64,000 nt of DNA from Meiothermus ruber DSM 1279 (lineage in GTDB: Bacteria; Deinococcota; Deinococci; Deinococcales; Thermaceae). The notes below the pieces were generated by a model. It did no database searches. It worked only from the letters and a program-made list of their open reading frames with translations, and had not been told where the DNA came from. Position 1 is the stretch's first letter; the number at the start of each line of letters is the position of its first letter. Location: contig NC_013946.1 in the NCBI RefSeq assembly GCF_000024425.1, forward strand, positions 1,116,001 through 1,180,000, read 5' to 3'. Positions 42,271 to 51,515 of this stretch are shown piece after piece. A program made the position numbers and the translations under genes.

Positions 42271-43842
42271 ATGCTACGAAGAGCGCAGAGAAATACCACC
42301 CCTCAGGCCAACCGCAGTTTTTTTCAGCAAGCCTGGATCCGTTTCAAGCGGCACCCCCTGGCCCGGCTGGGGGCGGTGGTGCTGCTGGTGTTTTATCTGG
42401 GAGCCCTTTTTGCCGATTTTCTGGCACCCTACCCAGAGGAGAAGAGCTTCCGCGATTTTACTTTTGCTTCGCCCACCCAGATTTTCTGGCGTGACGAGCA
42501 GGGGCGTCTGACCCGGCCTTATGTGTGCGCCTCCGAGCGGCGCCGGAACCCCGAGACCTTCAGGGTGGAGGTGATTACCGACTGCGAGAAGGGCCGCTAC
42601 CCCATATACTTCTTTGTAAAGGGCGAGCCTTATCGTTTTTTAGGACTGATCCCTACCGACCTGCGCCTGATGGGGGGGCCGTGGCTGCTGGAAGACAAGG
42701 CCAAGCTGTTCCTGTGGGGCACCGATGATTTTGGCCGGGACATCTGGGGCCGTATCTGGTTTGGTGCGCGCATCAGCCTGACCATTGGCATCTTTGCGGT
42801 GGCCCTGGCCCTTGTGATCGGCATTTTCATGGGCAGTATCTCCGGCTACTATGCCGGTCGTCCGGTCACCTTCAGTATCGGGATCCTCAACCCAGAATTC
42901 TGGGCTTTTATCCGGGGTAGCCCCTGGTATACCCATTTGCTGGCGGCTGTGGGGTTGGTGCTCATAGGTGCCCTGCTGTTTGCCATGGGGTATGGCTACC
43001 AGAACTACATCCGCCCCGATCTTCAGCGGATTAGCACGCTGGCTTTGGGTGCGCTGGGTCTGGTGGTGGGGCTGGTGCTGCTGGGGGGAATTCTGTACGC
43101 CTTAGTCTGGAAAAGCCATCTGGCAAGGGCTTTGCTCTGGCTTTCGGCCTGGGTGGGCATCGCCTGGCTGCTCTGGATTACGATCTGGGGCTTCTGGCAG
43201 AGCAGCCGCGGCCTCGAGGCCATCATAGCAGCCTTGATTGGTGCGGCCTTGCTAGGGGCAATCGGCTACATTCTGCTCTGGCCCCGCATCGAGCTCGACC
43301 TGGACACCATCATCATGCGCACCGTCGAGGTGCTGGCGGCCATCCCCGACCTCTTCTTGCTGATCATCCTCTCGGTGCTGATTCCCATGGAAGTGCCGCC
43401 GGCGGTGCGCTTCGTGCTGGTGGTGACGATTCTCTCCTTTGTGAACTGGGGTGGGCTGGCCCGTATCATCCGCAGCCAGGTGTTGCAACTGCGCGAGATG
43501 GAGTTTGCCCAGGCTGCGCAGGCCCTGGGCGCTGGCGATGCCCGCATCATCATCCGGCACGTGCTACCAGGCACCTACACCTATCTGATTGTGGCGGTTA
43601 CCCTGGCTATTCCGGGCTTCATCCTGGGTGAGTCGGGCCTTTCCTTCCTGGGGCTGGGCATCCAGGAGCCTGCTACCTCCTGGGGGTTGATGCTTTCCAA
43701 GGCCCAGGCCACCGGCATCACGGCCTTCACCGAGCGGCCCTGGCTTCTCATACCAGGGTTGTTCATCCTGCTGGCGGTGCTGGCCTATAACTTTTTGGGG
43801 GATGGCCTGCGCGATGCCCTGGATCCCCGCACCAAGGTGTAG
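42271..43842 (+). CDS. dppC: peptide ABC transporter permease DppC, with large membrane insertion
   Basis: 523 residues against about 300 in most relatives. Standard parts are FKRHPLARLGAVVLLVFYLGALFADFLAPY, GTDDFGRDIWGRIWFGARISLTIG and the EAA loop AQAALGAGDARIIIRHVLPG region. Two additions are visible: an external loop of about 90 residues (50-140) with two Cys, and a 150-residue insert after ISGYYAG (about 195-350) with four or so hydrophobic helices before DTIIMRTVEVLAAIPDL resumes. GGGGGAGGG precedes the ATG. Confidence 0.88.
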   Translation: MLRRAQRNTTPQANRSFFQQAWIRFKRHPLARLGAVVLLVFYLGALFADFLAPYPEEKSFRDFTFASPTQIFWRDEQGRLTRPYVCASERRRNPETFRVEVITDCEKGRYPIYFFVKGEPYRFLGLIPTDLRLMGGPWLLEDKAKLFLWGTDDFGRDIWGRIWFGARISLTIGIFAVALALVIGIFMGSISGYYAGRPVTFSIGILNPEFWAFIRGSPWYTHLLAAVGLVLIGALLFAMGYGYQNYIRPDLQRISTLALGALGLVVGLVLLGGILYALVWKSHLARALLWLSAWVGIAWLLWITIWGFWQSSRGLEAIIAALIGAALLGAIGYILLWPRIELDLDTIIMRTVEVLAAIPDLFLLIILSVLIPMEVPPAVRFVLVVTILSFVNWGGLARIIRSQVLQLREMEFAQAAQALGAGDARIIIRHVLPGTYTYLIVAVTLAIPGFILGESGLSFLGLGIQEPATSWGLMLSKAQATGITAFTERPWLLIPGLFILLAVLAYNFLGDGLRDALDPRTKV

Positions 43843-43862
43843 CTCGAGACCTCTTAGCCCAG

Positions 43863-43885
43863 GCCAACCCAGTTGGCGATATAAT
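43863..43885 (+). promoter_or_regulatory. internal promoter with operator-like repeat before dppD
   Basis: TATAAT (43880-43885) lies 35 bp before dppD. Directly upstream is the perfect inverted repeat GCCAAC-CCA-GTTGGC (43863-43877). No consensus -35 is present. The ATPase genes could thus have an additional, regulated promoter. Confidence 0.5.
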
Positions 43886-43920
43886 GGCACAATCTGCGTT
43901 TGCAGTGTTTAGGAGTTGGA

Positions 43921-44945
43921 ATGGACGAGAAACGGCTGGTGGATGTAAAAGACCTCAAGGTTCACTTCTTTACCGACGATGGCGTGGTCAAGGCCGTGGA
44001 CGGGGTGTCCTTTCACATTGACAAAGGCGAAACCCTGGCGGTGGTAGGCGAGTCGGGCTCGGGAAAATCGGTCACGAGCCTGGCTATGATGCGCCTGATT
44101 CCCAATCCGCCCGGCAAAATCGTGGGGGGGCAGATGCTCTTCCGGGGCAAGGACGGCAAGGTGCGCGACCTGGTCAAAGAAGACGAGGCCAGCATGCGCA
44201 AGATTCGTGGCAACGATATCGCCATGATCTTCCAGGAGCCCATGACCAGCCTTAACCCGGTTTACACCGTGGGCGATCAGATTGCCGAGGCCATCGTGCT
44301 GCACCAGGGTAAAAGCAAAAAGGAGGCGCTCGAGCAGGCTGCCGAGATGCTCGACCTGGTGGGCATTCCCGAGCCTAAAAAGCGCCTGGCCAACTACCCT
44401 CACCAGATGTCGGGGGGGATGCGCCAACGGGTGATGATCGCCATGGCGCTCTCCTGCAACCCCTCGCTCCTCATCGCCGACGAGCCCACCACCGCCCTGG
44501 ACGTAACCATCCAGGCCCAGATCCTCGAGCTCATGAAAAAGCTCCAGGAGGAGATCGGCATGAGCATCCTGTTCATCACCCACAACCTGGGCGTGGTGGC
44601 CGAGATGGCCGACCGGGTGGTGGTGATGTACGCGGGTCGAGCCGTCGAGGAAGCCGATGTGGTGCCCACCTTCAAGAAGCCCCTGCACCCCTACACCATG
44701 GGCCTCTTGAACTCGGTGCCCCGGCTTGACCTGGCAGCCACGCACCAGCAGCGCTTGGAAGCCATCCCAGGCAACGTACCCAACCCACTCAACCTGCCCC
44801 CGGGCTGTGCCTTCCACCCGCGTTGCAAGTTCTTCAAACCGGGGTTGTGCGATGCCGATATCCCCGTGCTACAGGACGCCGGGGAGGGGCACATGGTGCG
44901 CTGCGTGCGCTGGGCTGAGATTCAAAAAGGTGAGGCGGTGGGAGC

Positions 44946-44949
<4 letters not shown>
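43921..44949 (+). CDS. dppD: peptide ABC transporter ATP-binding protein DppD
   Basis: 342 residues. Walker A GESGSGKS, signature [14 protein letters not shown], Walker [13 protein letters not shown] and the switch His (FITHNLG) are intact. The C-terminal OppD/F extension includes [10 protein letters not shown] and further Cys, a region that binds an iron-sulfur cluster in some relatives. ATG 43921 follows TTTAGGAGTTGG. It overlaps dppF by ATGA. Confidence 0.95.
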
Positions 44950-45956
<1,007 letters not shown>

Positions 45957-45967
45957 GCGCCACTGGC

Positions 45968-45998
45968 GAAAAGAGCGCCCCATTGGGGCGCTCTTTTC
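45968..45998 (+). terminator. terminator of the dpp operon
   Basis: A perfect 14-bp inverted repeat GAAAAGAGCGCCCC / GGGGCGCTCTTTTC with loop ATT; the arms carry A and T runs, so it works as a terminator on the plus strand and could on the minus strand too. Confidence 0.92.
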
Positions 45999-46060
45999 AC
46001 TTGAAGGCTTGATAAGCTTCCTCTCATCCCGCTGGGCGAGGGGAATGCTTTACTAGGCCC

Positions 46061-47287
46061 ATGCGCAAACAACTGCTGATAGGAACGATGGCGCTGCTGG
46101 GTGTGGTGCAGGCACAGGAAGCCCTGGTGTACAGGGGTTTTGCCGAGCTGCGGCAGCCGCAAACCCTACCGCCCAACGAATGGGTCTGGGAGCCCGGCGA
46201 GGCTTTGTTTCAGAGTTTGGTGCCGGGCACCCTGCGCTTGATTGGGGTGGTCGAACAGTCGCGGCGTGTGCAGGTGGCGGCCCAGCCGAACCCCCTGCAG
46301 GCCTACGTGGGCAAGGAGGTGCAGTTTTACTGGGAGGGCCAGTGGCGCAGGGCCACTTTGGTGAGCGCCGAGCGGAATCTGTACCTGTATGAGGGCCGCT
46401 ACCTGGTGGGGCTGCCCGGTACGGTGGCCTACCCTGATCCCAGTGGGTTTAGCGCGGCGCCGGGCCCCAGGGTTACCTTCCGCTACCAGGGGGTAGGGGC
46501 GGCCACGCTGGCCTACCTGACTCGAGCCCTCACCTGGAGCCTGCGCTACACCCTCGAGGACGGCGAACTCACGGGCTGGGCCACCCTGAACAACGCGCTG
46601 GGCCACTCCGTGCGCTTGGGCCGAACCGAGCTGGTGGCCGGGAGCGTGCCCTTGCTGGAGGGGGGGTTCAGCGTACCGGCCTCCCGCCCCGAGGCCCGGA
46701 TGCTGCAGGCCGCCCCTGCCATGGCCGACGCTACAGAAGCAGAGTTTGTGGGAGAGGCGGCCGGCACCTACCGCTACCGCCTGCCCGGGGAGGTGGCCCT
46801 CGAGCCCGGCCTGACCGAGCTGCCCTTTATCCGGGCCAGAGTACAGCCGGTGTATTTGTGGCGCTTGCAAACGGGTTTTAGCACCGAGCGGGAGCTGGCT
46901 TTCATGCGGGGTTTCCGCTTCGTGGCACCAGAAAACCTGGCTGCCGGGGTGGTGAGCATCCGCGAGCAGGGGGTGTTTGTGGGGCAGGCCGGCACCAGCG
47001 ATACCGCCAAAGGCAACAACGTGACCTTGATGCTGGGCCCCGATCCCGAGGGCCGGGCCACCCGGCAGGTGGAGCAGCAGGCCCGCAACCGCTTCCGTGT
47101 GACCACCAGCGTGCGCAACCCCAAGCCGTATCCGGTGGAGGTCGAAATTCAAGAGGCGATGCCCCAGCCCTTTACGCTGGAAGGGGAAGGCCTCGAGCGC
47201 ACCCCCGAGGGCTACCGCATCCGCTTTACCCTGGCCCCAGGCCAGAGCCGCTCGTATGTCTATACCCTCACCCTGCAACAGCGTTAG
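46061..47287 (+). CDS. exported DUF4139-like protein
   Basis: 408 residues with a short signal peptide ending VVQA-QE. The later half (YRYRLPGEVALEPGLTELPFI, VTTSVRNPKPYPVEVEIQEAMPQPF, RIRFTLAPGQSRSYVYTL) reads like the beta-rich DUF4139 domain found in proteins that enhance mucin-like or wall functions. Function is unknown. No ribosome site is obvious and the start is the first ATG before the signal. It stands alone between the dpp terminator and the S9 peptidase. Confidence 0.7.
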   Translation: MRKQLLIGTMALLGVVQAQEALVYRGFAELRQPQTLPPNEWVWEPGEALFQSLVPGTLRLIGVVEQSRRVQVAAQPNPLQAYVGKEVQFYWEGQWRRATLVSAERNLYLYEGRYLVGLPGTVAYPDPSGFSAAPGPRVTFRYQGVGAATLAYLTRALTWSLRYTLEDGELTGWATLNNALGHSVRLGRTELVAGSVPLLEGGFSVPASRPEARMLQAAPAMADATEAEFVGEAAGTYRYRLPGEVALEPGLTELPFIRARVQPVYLWRLQTGFSTERELAFMRGFRFVAPENLAAGVVSIREQGVFVGQAGTSDTAKGNNVTLMLGPDPEGRATRQVEQQARNRFRVTTSVRNPKPYPVEVEIQEAMPQPFTLEGEGLERTPEGYRIRFTLAPGQSRSYVYTLTLQQR

Positions 47288-47306
47288 GTGTTTTAAGGGT
47301 ATGTAC

Positions 47307-47335
47307 TTCGCACTGACCCGCGGGTCAGGTAGAGT
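47307..47335 (+). promoter_or_regulatory. S9 peptidase promoter with a 16-bp palindrome filling the spacer
   Basis: TTCGCA (47307-47312), 17-bp spacer and TAGAGT (47330-47335). The spacer contains the perfect palindrome CTGACCCGCGGGTCAG (47313-47328). Six bases after the -10 is GTG 47342, giving a leaderless option. A repressor bound here would block both promoter elements. Confidence 0.65.
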
Positions 47336-49192
47336 ATGGGGGTGACAACCGACCTGCTCTATCAACTCCGTTTTCTGTCCGATCTGACCGAAGGCCCTGC
47401 TGGCAAGCCGCTTTTTGTCTACACCGACATCGAGCGGCCCGAAAAAGACCCGCCCCGCTACCGCAGCCGCCTGGCTACCTGGGATGGGGGGCTGCGTTTT
47501 TTAACCCAGGGCGAGGCCAAAGCGCCCTTCTGGCGTGGTGAGTACATCTACTTCACCCGCAAGGTGGACAAGGCCAGCCAGCTTTTTCGCCTGCCCCTGT
47601 CGGGCGGTGAGGCCGAGCAGGTGACCCAGCTCAAGGCCGGCATCGAGGGCTATAAGGTAAGCCCGGATGGCCGCCGAATCGCTTTGCTGACCCGGGGGGA
47701 GTACGAGCCCCCCAAACCCGATGCACCCCGCATCTACGAGACCTGGCCGGTGAAGTTTGATGGCAGGGGCCTGCTGCCGGGGCAGCCCAGGGAGCTCTGG
47801 CTGTGGGAGGATGGGCAGGCCAAACCCTTGGTCAAACTGGCCCAGGATGTGGAAGATGTGGCGTGGAGCCCGGCGGGCGACGGGCTGTATTTTACGGCCT
47901 CGAGCGCGCCGCAGGAGCGCTGGGGCTGGATCCAGCGGGCCTACCACGTGGGTCTGGACGGCCAGGTTAACGAGCTGTTCGGGGGTGTGGGGCCCATCGT
48001 CGGTCTGGAGCCCACCCCCGACGGCGGCCTGGTCTACCTGGCCCACGCCTGGGAGCGGGGGGGTGGCACGGAACACAAGCTGCACTACCGCAGCGCGGAT
48101 GGACAGGTGCGTGTGCTGGCCCAGGGTTCTTTTTTGAACTCGGTTAACTCGGATGTGCGCATCGGCGCGGGAACCCAGACCCCCAGGATGGGGCCCGATG
48201 GGCGGATTTATGTGGTGGTCACCCAGGAGGGCTCGGCCCGTCTCTTGGCGGTGACGCTCGAGGGCCAGGCTGAGTGGGTGAGCCCGGCCACGCTCAACAC
48301 CCTGGGCTTTGCCTTCTGCGACCACAGGCTCTACACCCTTTCGGAAGACCATACCCACGGGGCCCGCCTCACCTGTGGGGACGAGGTGCTTTATGACCCC
48401 AACGCCGAGGCGCTGCCCAGCCTGCCCACCCCCCTCGAGGTGCGCTACAAGGCCCCGGAAGGCCATACCGTGCAGGGCTGGGTGCTGCTTCCGGAAGGGC
48501 CCGGCCCCCATCCGGTGATTCTGTACATCCACGGGGGCCCCCACACGGCCTTCGGCAACGCACTGATGCTCCAGCTCCAGCTCTTCCGCGCCGCCGGTTT
48601 CGCAGTGGCCTACTGCAACCCCCGGGGTTCCACCGGCTACGGGCAGGACTACACCGACCTGGGCCGGCGCTGGGGGGATATTGACGAGCAAGACCTGCTG
48701 GGCTTTTTAGACCACGTGCTGGGCCGGTTTCCCCTGGATGCTAACCGTGTTGCAGTGGCCGGGGGGTCGTATGGGGGTTACATGACCAACTGGCTCACCG
48801 CCCGCCACCCCGAGCGCTTCAGGGCCGCCGTTACCGACCGGAGCATCTGCAACTGGACGAGCTTTTATGGCGCCGCCGATATTGGGCCGCGCTTCACCTA
48901 CCTTCAGCTTGGGGCCAGGCCCTGGGAGAACCCCGAGGTGTTGTGGCAAAAAAGCCCGCTCTCGCTGGCCCATCGGGTACAAACTCCTACTCTGGTGGTG
49001 CACTCCGAGCAAGACCACCGCTGCCCCATCGACCAGGGTGAGACCTGGTATACGGTGCTTCTGCAAAGGGGTGTGCCCACCCGGTTCTTTAGGGTGCCCG
49101 AGGAGGGGCATGAACTGAGCCGCTCCGGACGGCCCGACCGCCGCATAGCCCGGCTGGAGGCTTACCTGGAGTGGTTTAAGAAGTATCTGTGA
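47336..49192 (+). CDS. S9 family serine peptidase (acylaminoacyl-peptidase/oligopeptidase type)
   Basis: 618 residues. The N-terminal two-thirds is a beta-propeller with repeats such as YKVSPDGRRIALLTRG and DVAWSPAGDGLYFT. The C-terminal alpha/beta hydrolase begins near VQGWVLLPEGPGPHPVILYIHGGPH and has the triad Ser in VAGGSYGGYMTNWL, Asp in HSEQDHRCPI and His in EEGHELSR. No signal peptide is seen. It should degrade short peptides in the cytoplasm, a natural partner of the dpp importer nearby. GTG 47342 may be the true start rather than ATG 47336, judged by its distance from the -10 box. Confidence 0.92.
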   Translation: MGVTTDLLYQLRFLSDLTEGPAGKPLFVYTDIERPEKDPPRYRSRLATWDGGLRFLTQGEAKAPFWRGEYIYFTRKVDKASQLFRLPLSGGEAEQVTQLKAGIEGYKVSPDGRRIALLTRGEYEPPKPDAPRIYETWPVKFDGRGLLPGQPRELWLWEDGQAKPLVKLAQDVEDVAWSPAGDGLYFTASSAPQERWGWIQRAYHVGLDGQVNELFGGVGPIVGLEPTPDGGLVYLAHAWERGGGTEHKLHYRSADGQVRVLAQGSFLNSVNSDVRIGAGTQTPRMGPDGRIYVVVTQEGSARLLAVTLEGQAEWVSPATLNTLGFAFCDHRLYTLSEDHTHGARLTCGDEVLYDPNAEALPSLPTPLEVRYKAPEGHTVQGWVLLPEGPGPHPVILYIHGGPHTAFGNALMLQLQLFRAAGFAVAYCNPRGSTGYGQDYTDLGRRWGDIDEQDLLGFLDHVLGRFPLDANRVAVAGGSYGGYMTNWLTARHPERFRAAVTDRSICNWTSFYGAADIGPRFTYLQLGARPWENPEVLWQKSPLSLAHRVQTPTLVVHSEQDHRCPIDQGETWYTVLLQRGVPTRFFRVPEEGHELSRSGRPDRRIARLEAYLEWFKKYL

Positions 49193-49207
49193 GCTAAAGG
49201 GCTTGAA

Positions 49208-49237
49208 GGGCCGGCTGAGGCCGGCCCCGGTTATTTT
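49208..49237 (+). terminator. terminator after the S9 peptidase
   Basis: GGGCCGGC / GGCCGGCCC-type stem (GGGCCGGC at 49208-49215, GCCGGCCC at 49220-49227, loop TGAG) followed by GGTTATTTT. Confidence 0.75.
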
Positions 49238-49340
49238 CTGGGATGGCTGCACCTCAAAAAGCAAAGATCGCTTCCGCTGTTTCCGGCGGCCTCGCAAATC
49301 GACCCCGCAAGGCCTCTTGAGCAGAGCACCGACCTATCCA

Positions 49341-49368
49341 AAAAGAAAAAAGGCGGGCTGGCCCGCCT
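49341..49368 (-). terminator. terminator of the DUF3467/Roadblock genes
   Basis: AGGCGGG / CCCGCCT stem (49351-49357 and 49362-49368, loop CTGG). On the minus strand it is followed by TTTTTCTTTTT (49350-49340). It lies 16 bp beyond the DUF3467 stop. Confidence 0.85.
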
Positions 49369-49384
49369 TTCAAGCGCTTTGCGA

Positions 49385-49678
49385 TTAGGCTTTAGAGGTA
49401 TCCATGGCCTCGGGGATGACCCCGTAGGTCTCTTCGTAGCGCTGGATGTTTTCGGCCAGGCTACGCAGCAGGGCCTTGGCGTGCTGGGGGCTGGTGATAA
49501 TCCGGCTGGTCACCACCGCCACCACCTGATTGGGCTGTCCGCCGGGCTGCATCAGGGCAAAGTCGAGGTAGAACTCGTTTTTCTGATGGGAGAAGATGGC
49601 AAAGTTGGCGTATTTGCCAAGGGCGGTTTCGCGGTCAATGTCTACGCGCAGCTCGGGTACCTGTGAAACTTCACTCAC
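49385..49678 (-). CDS. DUF3467 family protein
   Basis: 97 residues. The pattern NFAIFSHQKNEFYLDFALMQ, then VTSRIITSPQHAKALLRSLAENIQRYEETYG fits DUF3467, a small bacterial family of unknown function. Its GTG start overlaps the stop of the upstream Roadblock gene (GTGA), so the two are translationally coupled. It is the last gene before the terminator. Context links it to the two Roadblock proteins. Confidence 0.75.
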   Translation of the reverse strand: MSEVSQVPELRVDIDRETALGKYANFAIFSHQKNEFYLDFALMQPGGQPNQVVAVVTSRIITSPQHAKALLRSLAENIQRYEETYGVIPEAMDTSKA

Positions 49679-50028
49679 GATAAAGCCTCCTGGAGGCGTG
49701 GAATACTTTTCTTGAGCTGGAAGCGCACCCGACCCAGGCTTTGCATGGAGTCTATCAGCACGACCAGCAGGTATCCACCCTCGAGCGGAACCAGCAACAC
49801 TGGCCCCTCGGGGTACTCTACCATGACTTCCTCCACCTCGCCGCGCTCGAGCTCCTGTGACAGAGCTCGAGCCGAGGCCAGCGCGGTGGAGGCTGCACTG
49901 CCGAGGAAGTCGATGTCCGGGGCCTGCTCGGCGCGCAGACTCTCTACCACAAAGCCGTCCTCAGCGACCAATGCCGATGCCACGACCCCCTTGGTGGCCT
50001 GGAGTTCTCCGATTACCTCTTGAATCAT
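49675..50028 (-). CDS. Roadblock/LC7 (MglB-like) protein, second copy
   Basis: 117 residues: GVVASALVAEDGFVVESL, then ALASARALSQELERGEVEEVMVEYPEGPVLLVPLEGGYLLVVL, the alpha-beta-beta-alpha-beta layout of Roadblock domains. Such proteins dimerise and often serve small GTPases of the MglA/Ras-like type as activating partners. No MglA-like GTPase is in the window. ATG 50028 begins the protein 10 bp after the first copy ends; an extended frame upstream overlaps that copy and is not preferred. Confidence 0.82.
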   Translation of the reverse strand: MIQEVIGELQATKGVVASALVAEDGFVVESLRAEQAPDIDFLGSAASTALASARALSQELERGEVEEVMVEYPEGPVLLVPLEGGYLLVVLIDSMQSLGRVRFQLKKSIPRLQEALS

Positions 50029-50038
50029 AGCTTGACCC

Positions 50039-50371
50039 CTAAATTGTTTGCGATAAACGCGTAGCCAGGCGTGATAGCTCGGCACCGATGTTTTTGCGGT
50101 CGGCCCCCCGCTCGACGATAGCGCCTAGGCAGTAACCGTTAAAAACCACCACCAACACCTCGCGGTGCTCGGTAGCGATGGTGAAGCGCTTGAGTTCGCC
50201 GCCCAGGCTTTGGGCCAGGACGCGGCTGGCCCTGGCCAAGGTTGCCAGTTCGGCGGCCAGCAGTTCGGGCTCCGGTGTGTTCTTGCCGACGCTTTCGATC
50301 ACCAGGCCGTCCTGGCTTACCAGAACAGCCTGGCGTGCGCCCAGCGGTACCAGGCTCTCGAGCATTTTCAT
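50039..50371 (-). CDS. Roadblock/LC7 (MglB-like) protein, first copy
   Basis: 110 residues: LVPLGARQAVLVSQDGLVIESVGK, then LARASRVLAQSLGGELKRFTIATEHREVLVVVFNGYCLGAIV, again the Roadblock fold. Sequence divergence from the second copy is large, so the two may form a heterodimer. A promoter (TTGCGC, 17 bp, TATGTT) lies upstream, separating this pair from recR. Confidence 0.82.
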   Translation of the reverse strand: MKMLESLVPLGARQAVLVSQDGLVIESVGKNTPEPELLAAELATLARASRVLAQSLGGELKRFTIATEHREVLVVVFNGYCLGAIVERGADRKNIGAELSRLATRLSQTI

Positions 50372-50414
50372 GCCAGCCCCCCGCTATCATTCCAGACCAT
50401 ACGGCACCTAGCCT

Positions 50415-50443
50415 AACATAGTCCCAGCCGGGCTTCTGCGCAA
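50415..50443 (-). promoter_or_regulatory. promoter of the Roadblock/DUF3467 genes
   Basis: On the minus strand TTGCGC (50443-50438), 17-bp spacer and TATGTT (50420-50415), about 45 bp before the first Roadblock start. Confidence 0.6.
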
Positions 50444-50487
50444 TTGCACATACGCATGAAAAGAAGCCCATCGAACGCGGCTCAGAA

Positions 50488-51075
50488 CTATAGGTAGCCC
50501 CGGCGGTTTTCCAGCGCCCGGGCCAGGGTCACTTCGTCGGCGTACTCGAGGCTGCCCCCTACCGGGAGGCCATAGGCCAGCCGGGTTGGGCGGATGTTGT
50601 GCTGGCTCAGGCGTTCGGCCAGATAGCCTGCGGTGGCCTCGCCCTCGACGGTCATGCCGGTGGCCAGGATCACTTCGTTGACCCCCTCGAGCCGGGCAAA
50701 GAGCTTTTCCAGGTAAAGCTGCTCTGGCCCAATTCCCTCCAGGGGGTTGAGCGCGCCCCCCAGCACATGGTAAAGGCCGCTGTACTCCCCGCTGCGCTCG
50801 ATGGCCATCAGATCCGAGATGGTCTCGACCACGCAGATGACCGTCCTGTCCCGCTCGGGGTCGGCGCAGATCGGGCACAACTCGTCTTCGGCCAGGTTGC
50901 CGCAGACCGGGCAAGGGTGCAGGGCTTGTGCGGCCTGTAGGCTGCTTAAAAGCTCTGCGGACGCATCGGGGTTTTGCACCAGGTATAGGCCCAGTTTTTG
51001 CGCACTCTTAGGCCCTACCCCCGGCAGACCTGCTAGGGCGCGAACGAGCTTGAGGAGTCTTTCGGGGTAGCGCAT
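50488..51075 (-). CDS. recR: recombination mediator RecR
   Basis: 195 residues. The helix-hairpin-helix LAGLPGVGPKSAQKLG, the C4 zinc finger (CPVCGN...CPIC at about 55-72) and the Toprim domain (ICVVETISDLMAIE) are all present. It helps RecO and RecF load RecA on gapped DNA. It follows ebfC with a 51 bp gap, a common pairing. dnaX, often in front of ebfC, is not here. Confidence 0.96.
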   Translation of the reverse strand: MRYPERLLKLVRALAGLPGVGPKSAQKLGLYLVQNPDASAELLSSLQAAQALHPCPVCGNLAEDELCPICADPERDRTVICVVETISDLMAIERSGEYSGLYHVLGGALNPLEGIGPEQLYLEKLFARLEGVNEVILATGMTVEGEATAGYLAERLSQHNIRPTRLAYGLPVGGSLEYADEVTLARALENRRGYL

Positions 51076-51126
51076 AGGTGTCTGCCGTTGAAAACCGTCT
51101 GGTGCTGGCGCAGGCTGGCGGCAAGT

Positions 51127-51441
51127 TTAGAACATGTTGCCGAGCATACTGCCGATCCCGCCCAGCTCGCGGCTCATCTCTTTTTCCGAAAGGTCGTGGG
51201 CTTTTTTCTGGGCGTCCTGAATGGCAACCAGGAGGAGATCCTCGAGGGCCTCGAGGTCGTCTTTATCGAGGGCCTCGGGCTTCAGCTTGACAGCCTGAAT
51301 CTGGCCGTGACCGTTGGAGGTCACCTCTACCAGGCCTCCGCCTGCGCTGCCCACCACCGTCATCTGACCCAGGCGCTCCTGAACTTCTGCAGCTTTCCTC
51401 TGGGCTTTTTGGGCCTCCTTCATGAGTTTTTGTATGTTCAT
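51127..51441 (-). CDS. ebfC: YbaB/EbfC nucleoid-associated protein
   Basis: 104 residues. NIQKLMKEAQKAQRKAAEVQERLGQMTVVGSAGGG is split across an N-terminal helix and the start of the sheet, and VTSNGHGQIQAVKL is characteristic. It binds DNA as a tweezer-like dimer and often sits with recR. GGAGGAACTAG precedes the ATG. Confidence 0.93.
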   Translation of the reverse strand: MNIQKLMKEAQKAQRKAAEVQERLGQMTVVGSAGGGLVEVTSNGHGQIQAVKLKPEALDKDDLEALEDLLLVAIQDAQKKAHDLSEKEMSRELGGIGSMLGNMF

Positions 51442-51515
51442 CTAGTTCCTCCAAACAACCCCCCCATTATCGCACCTAAAGGGGCCTTGGTGTAGCTGGG
51501 TTGGGGTGTGGGCTT

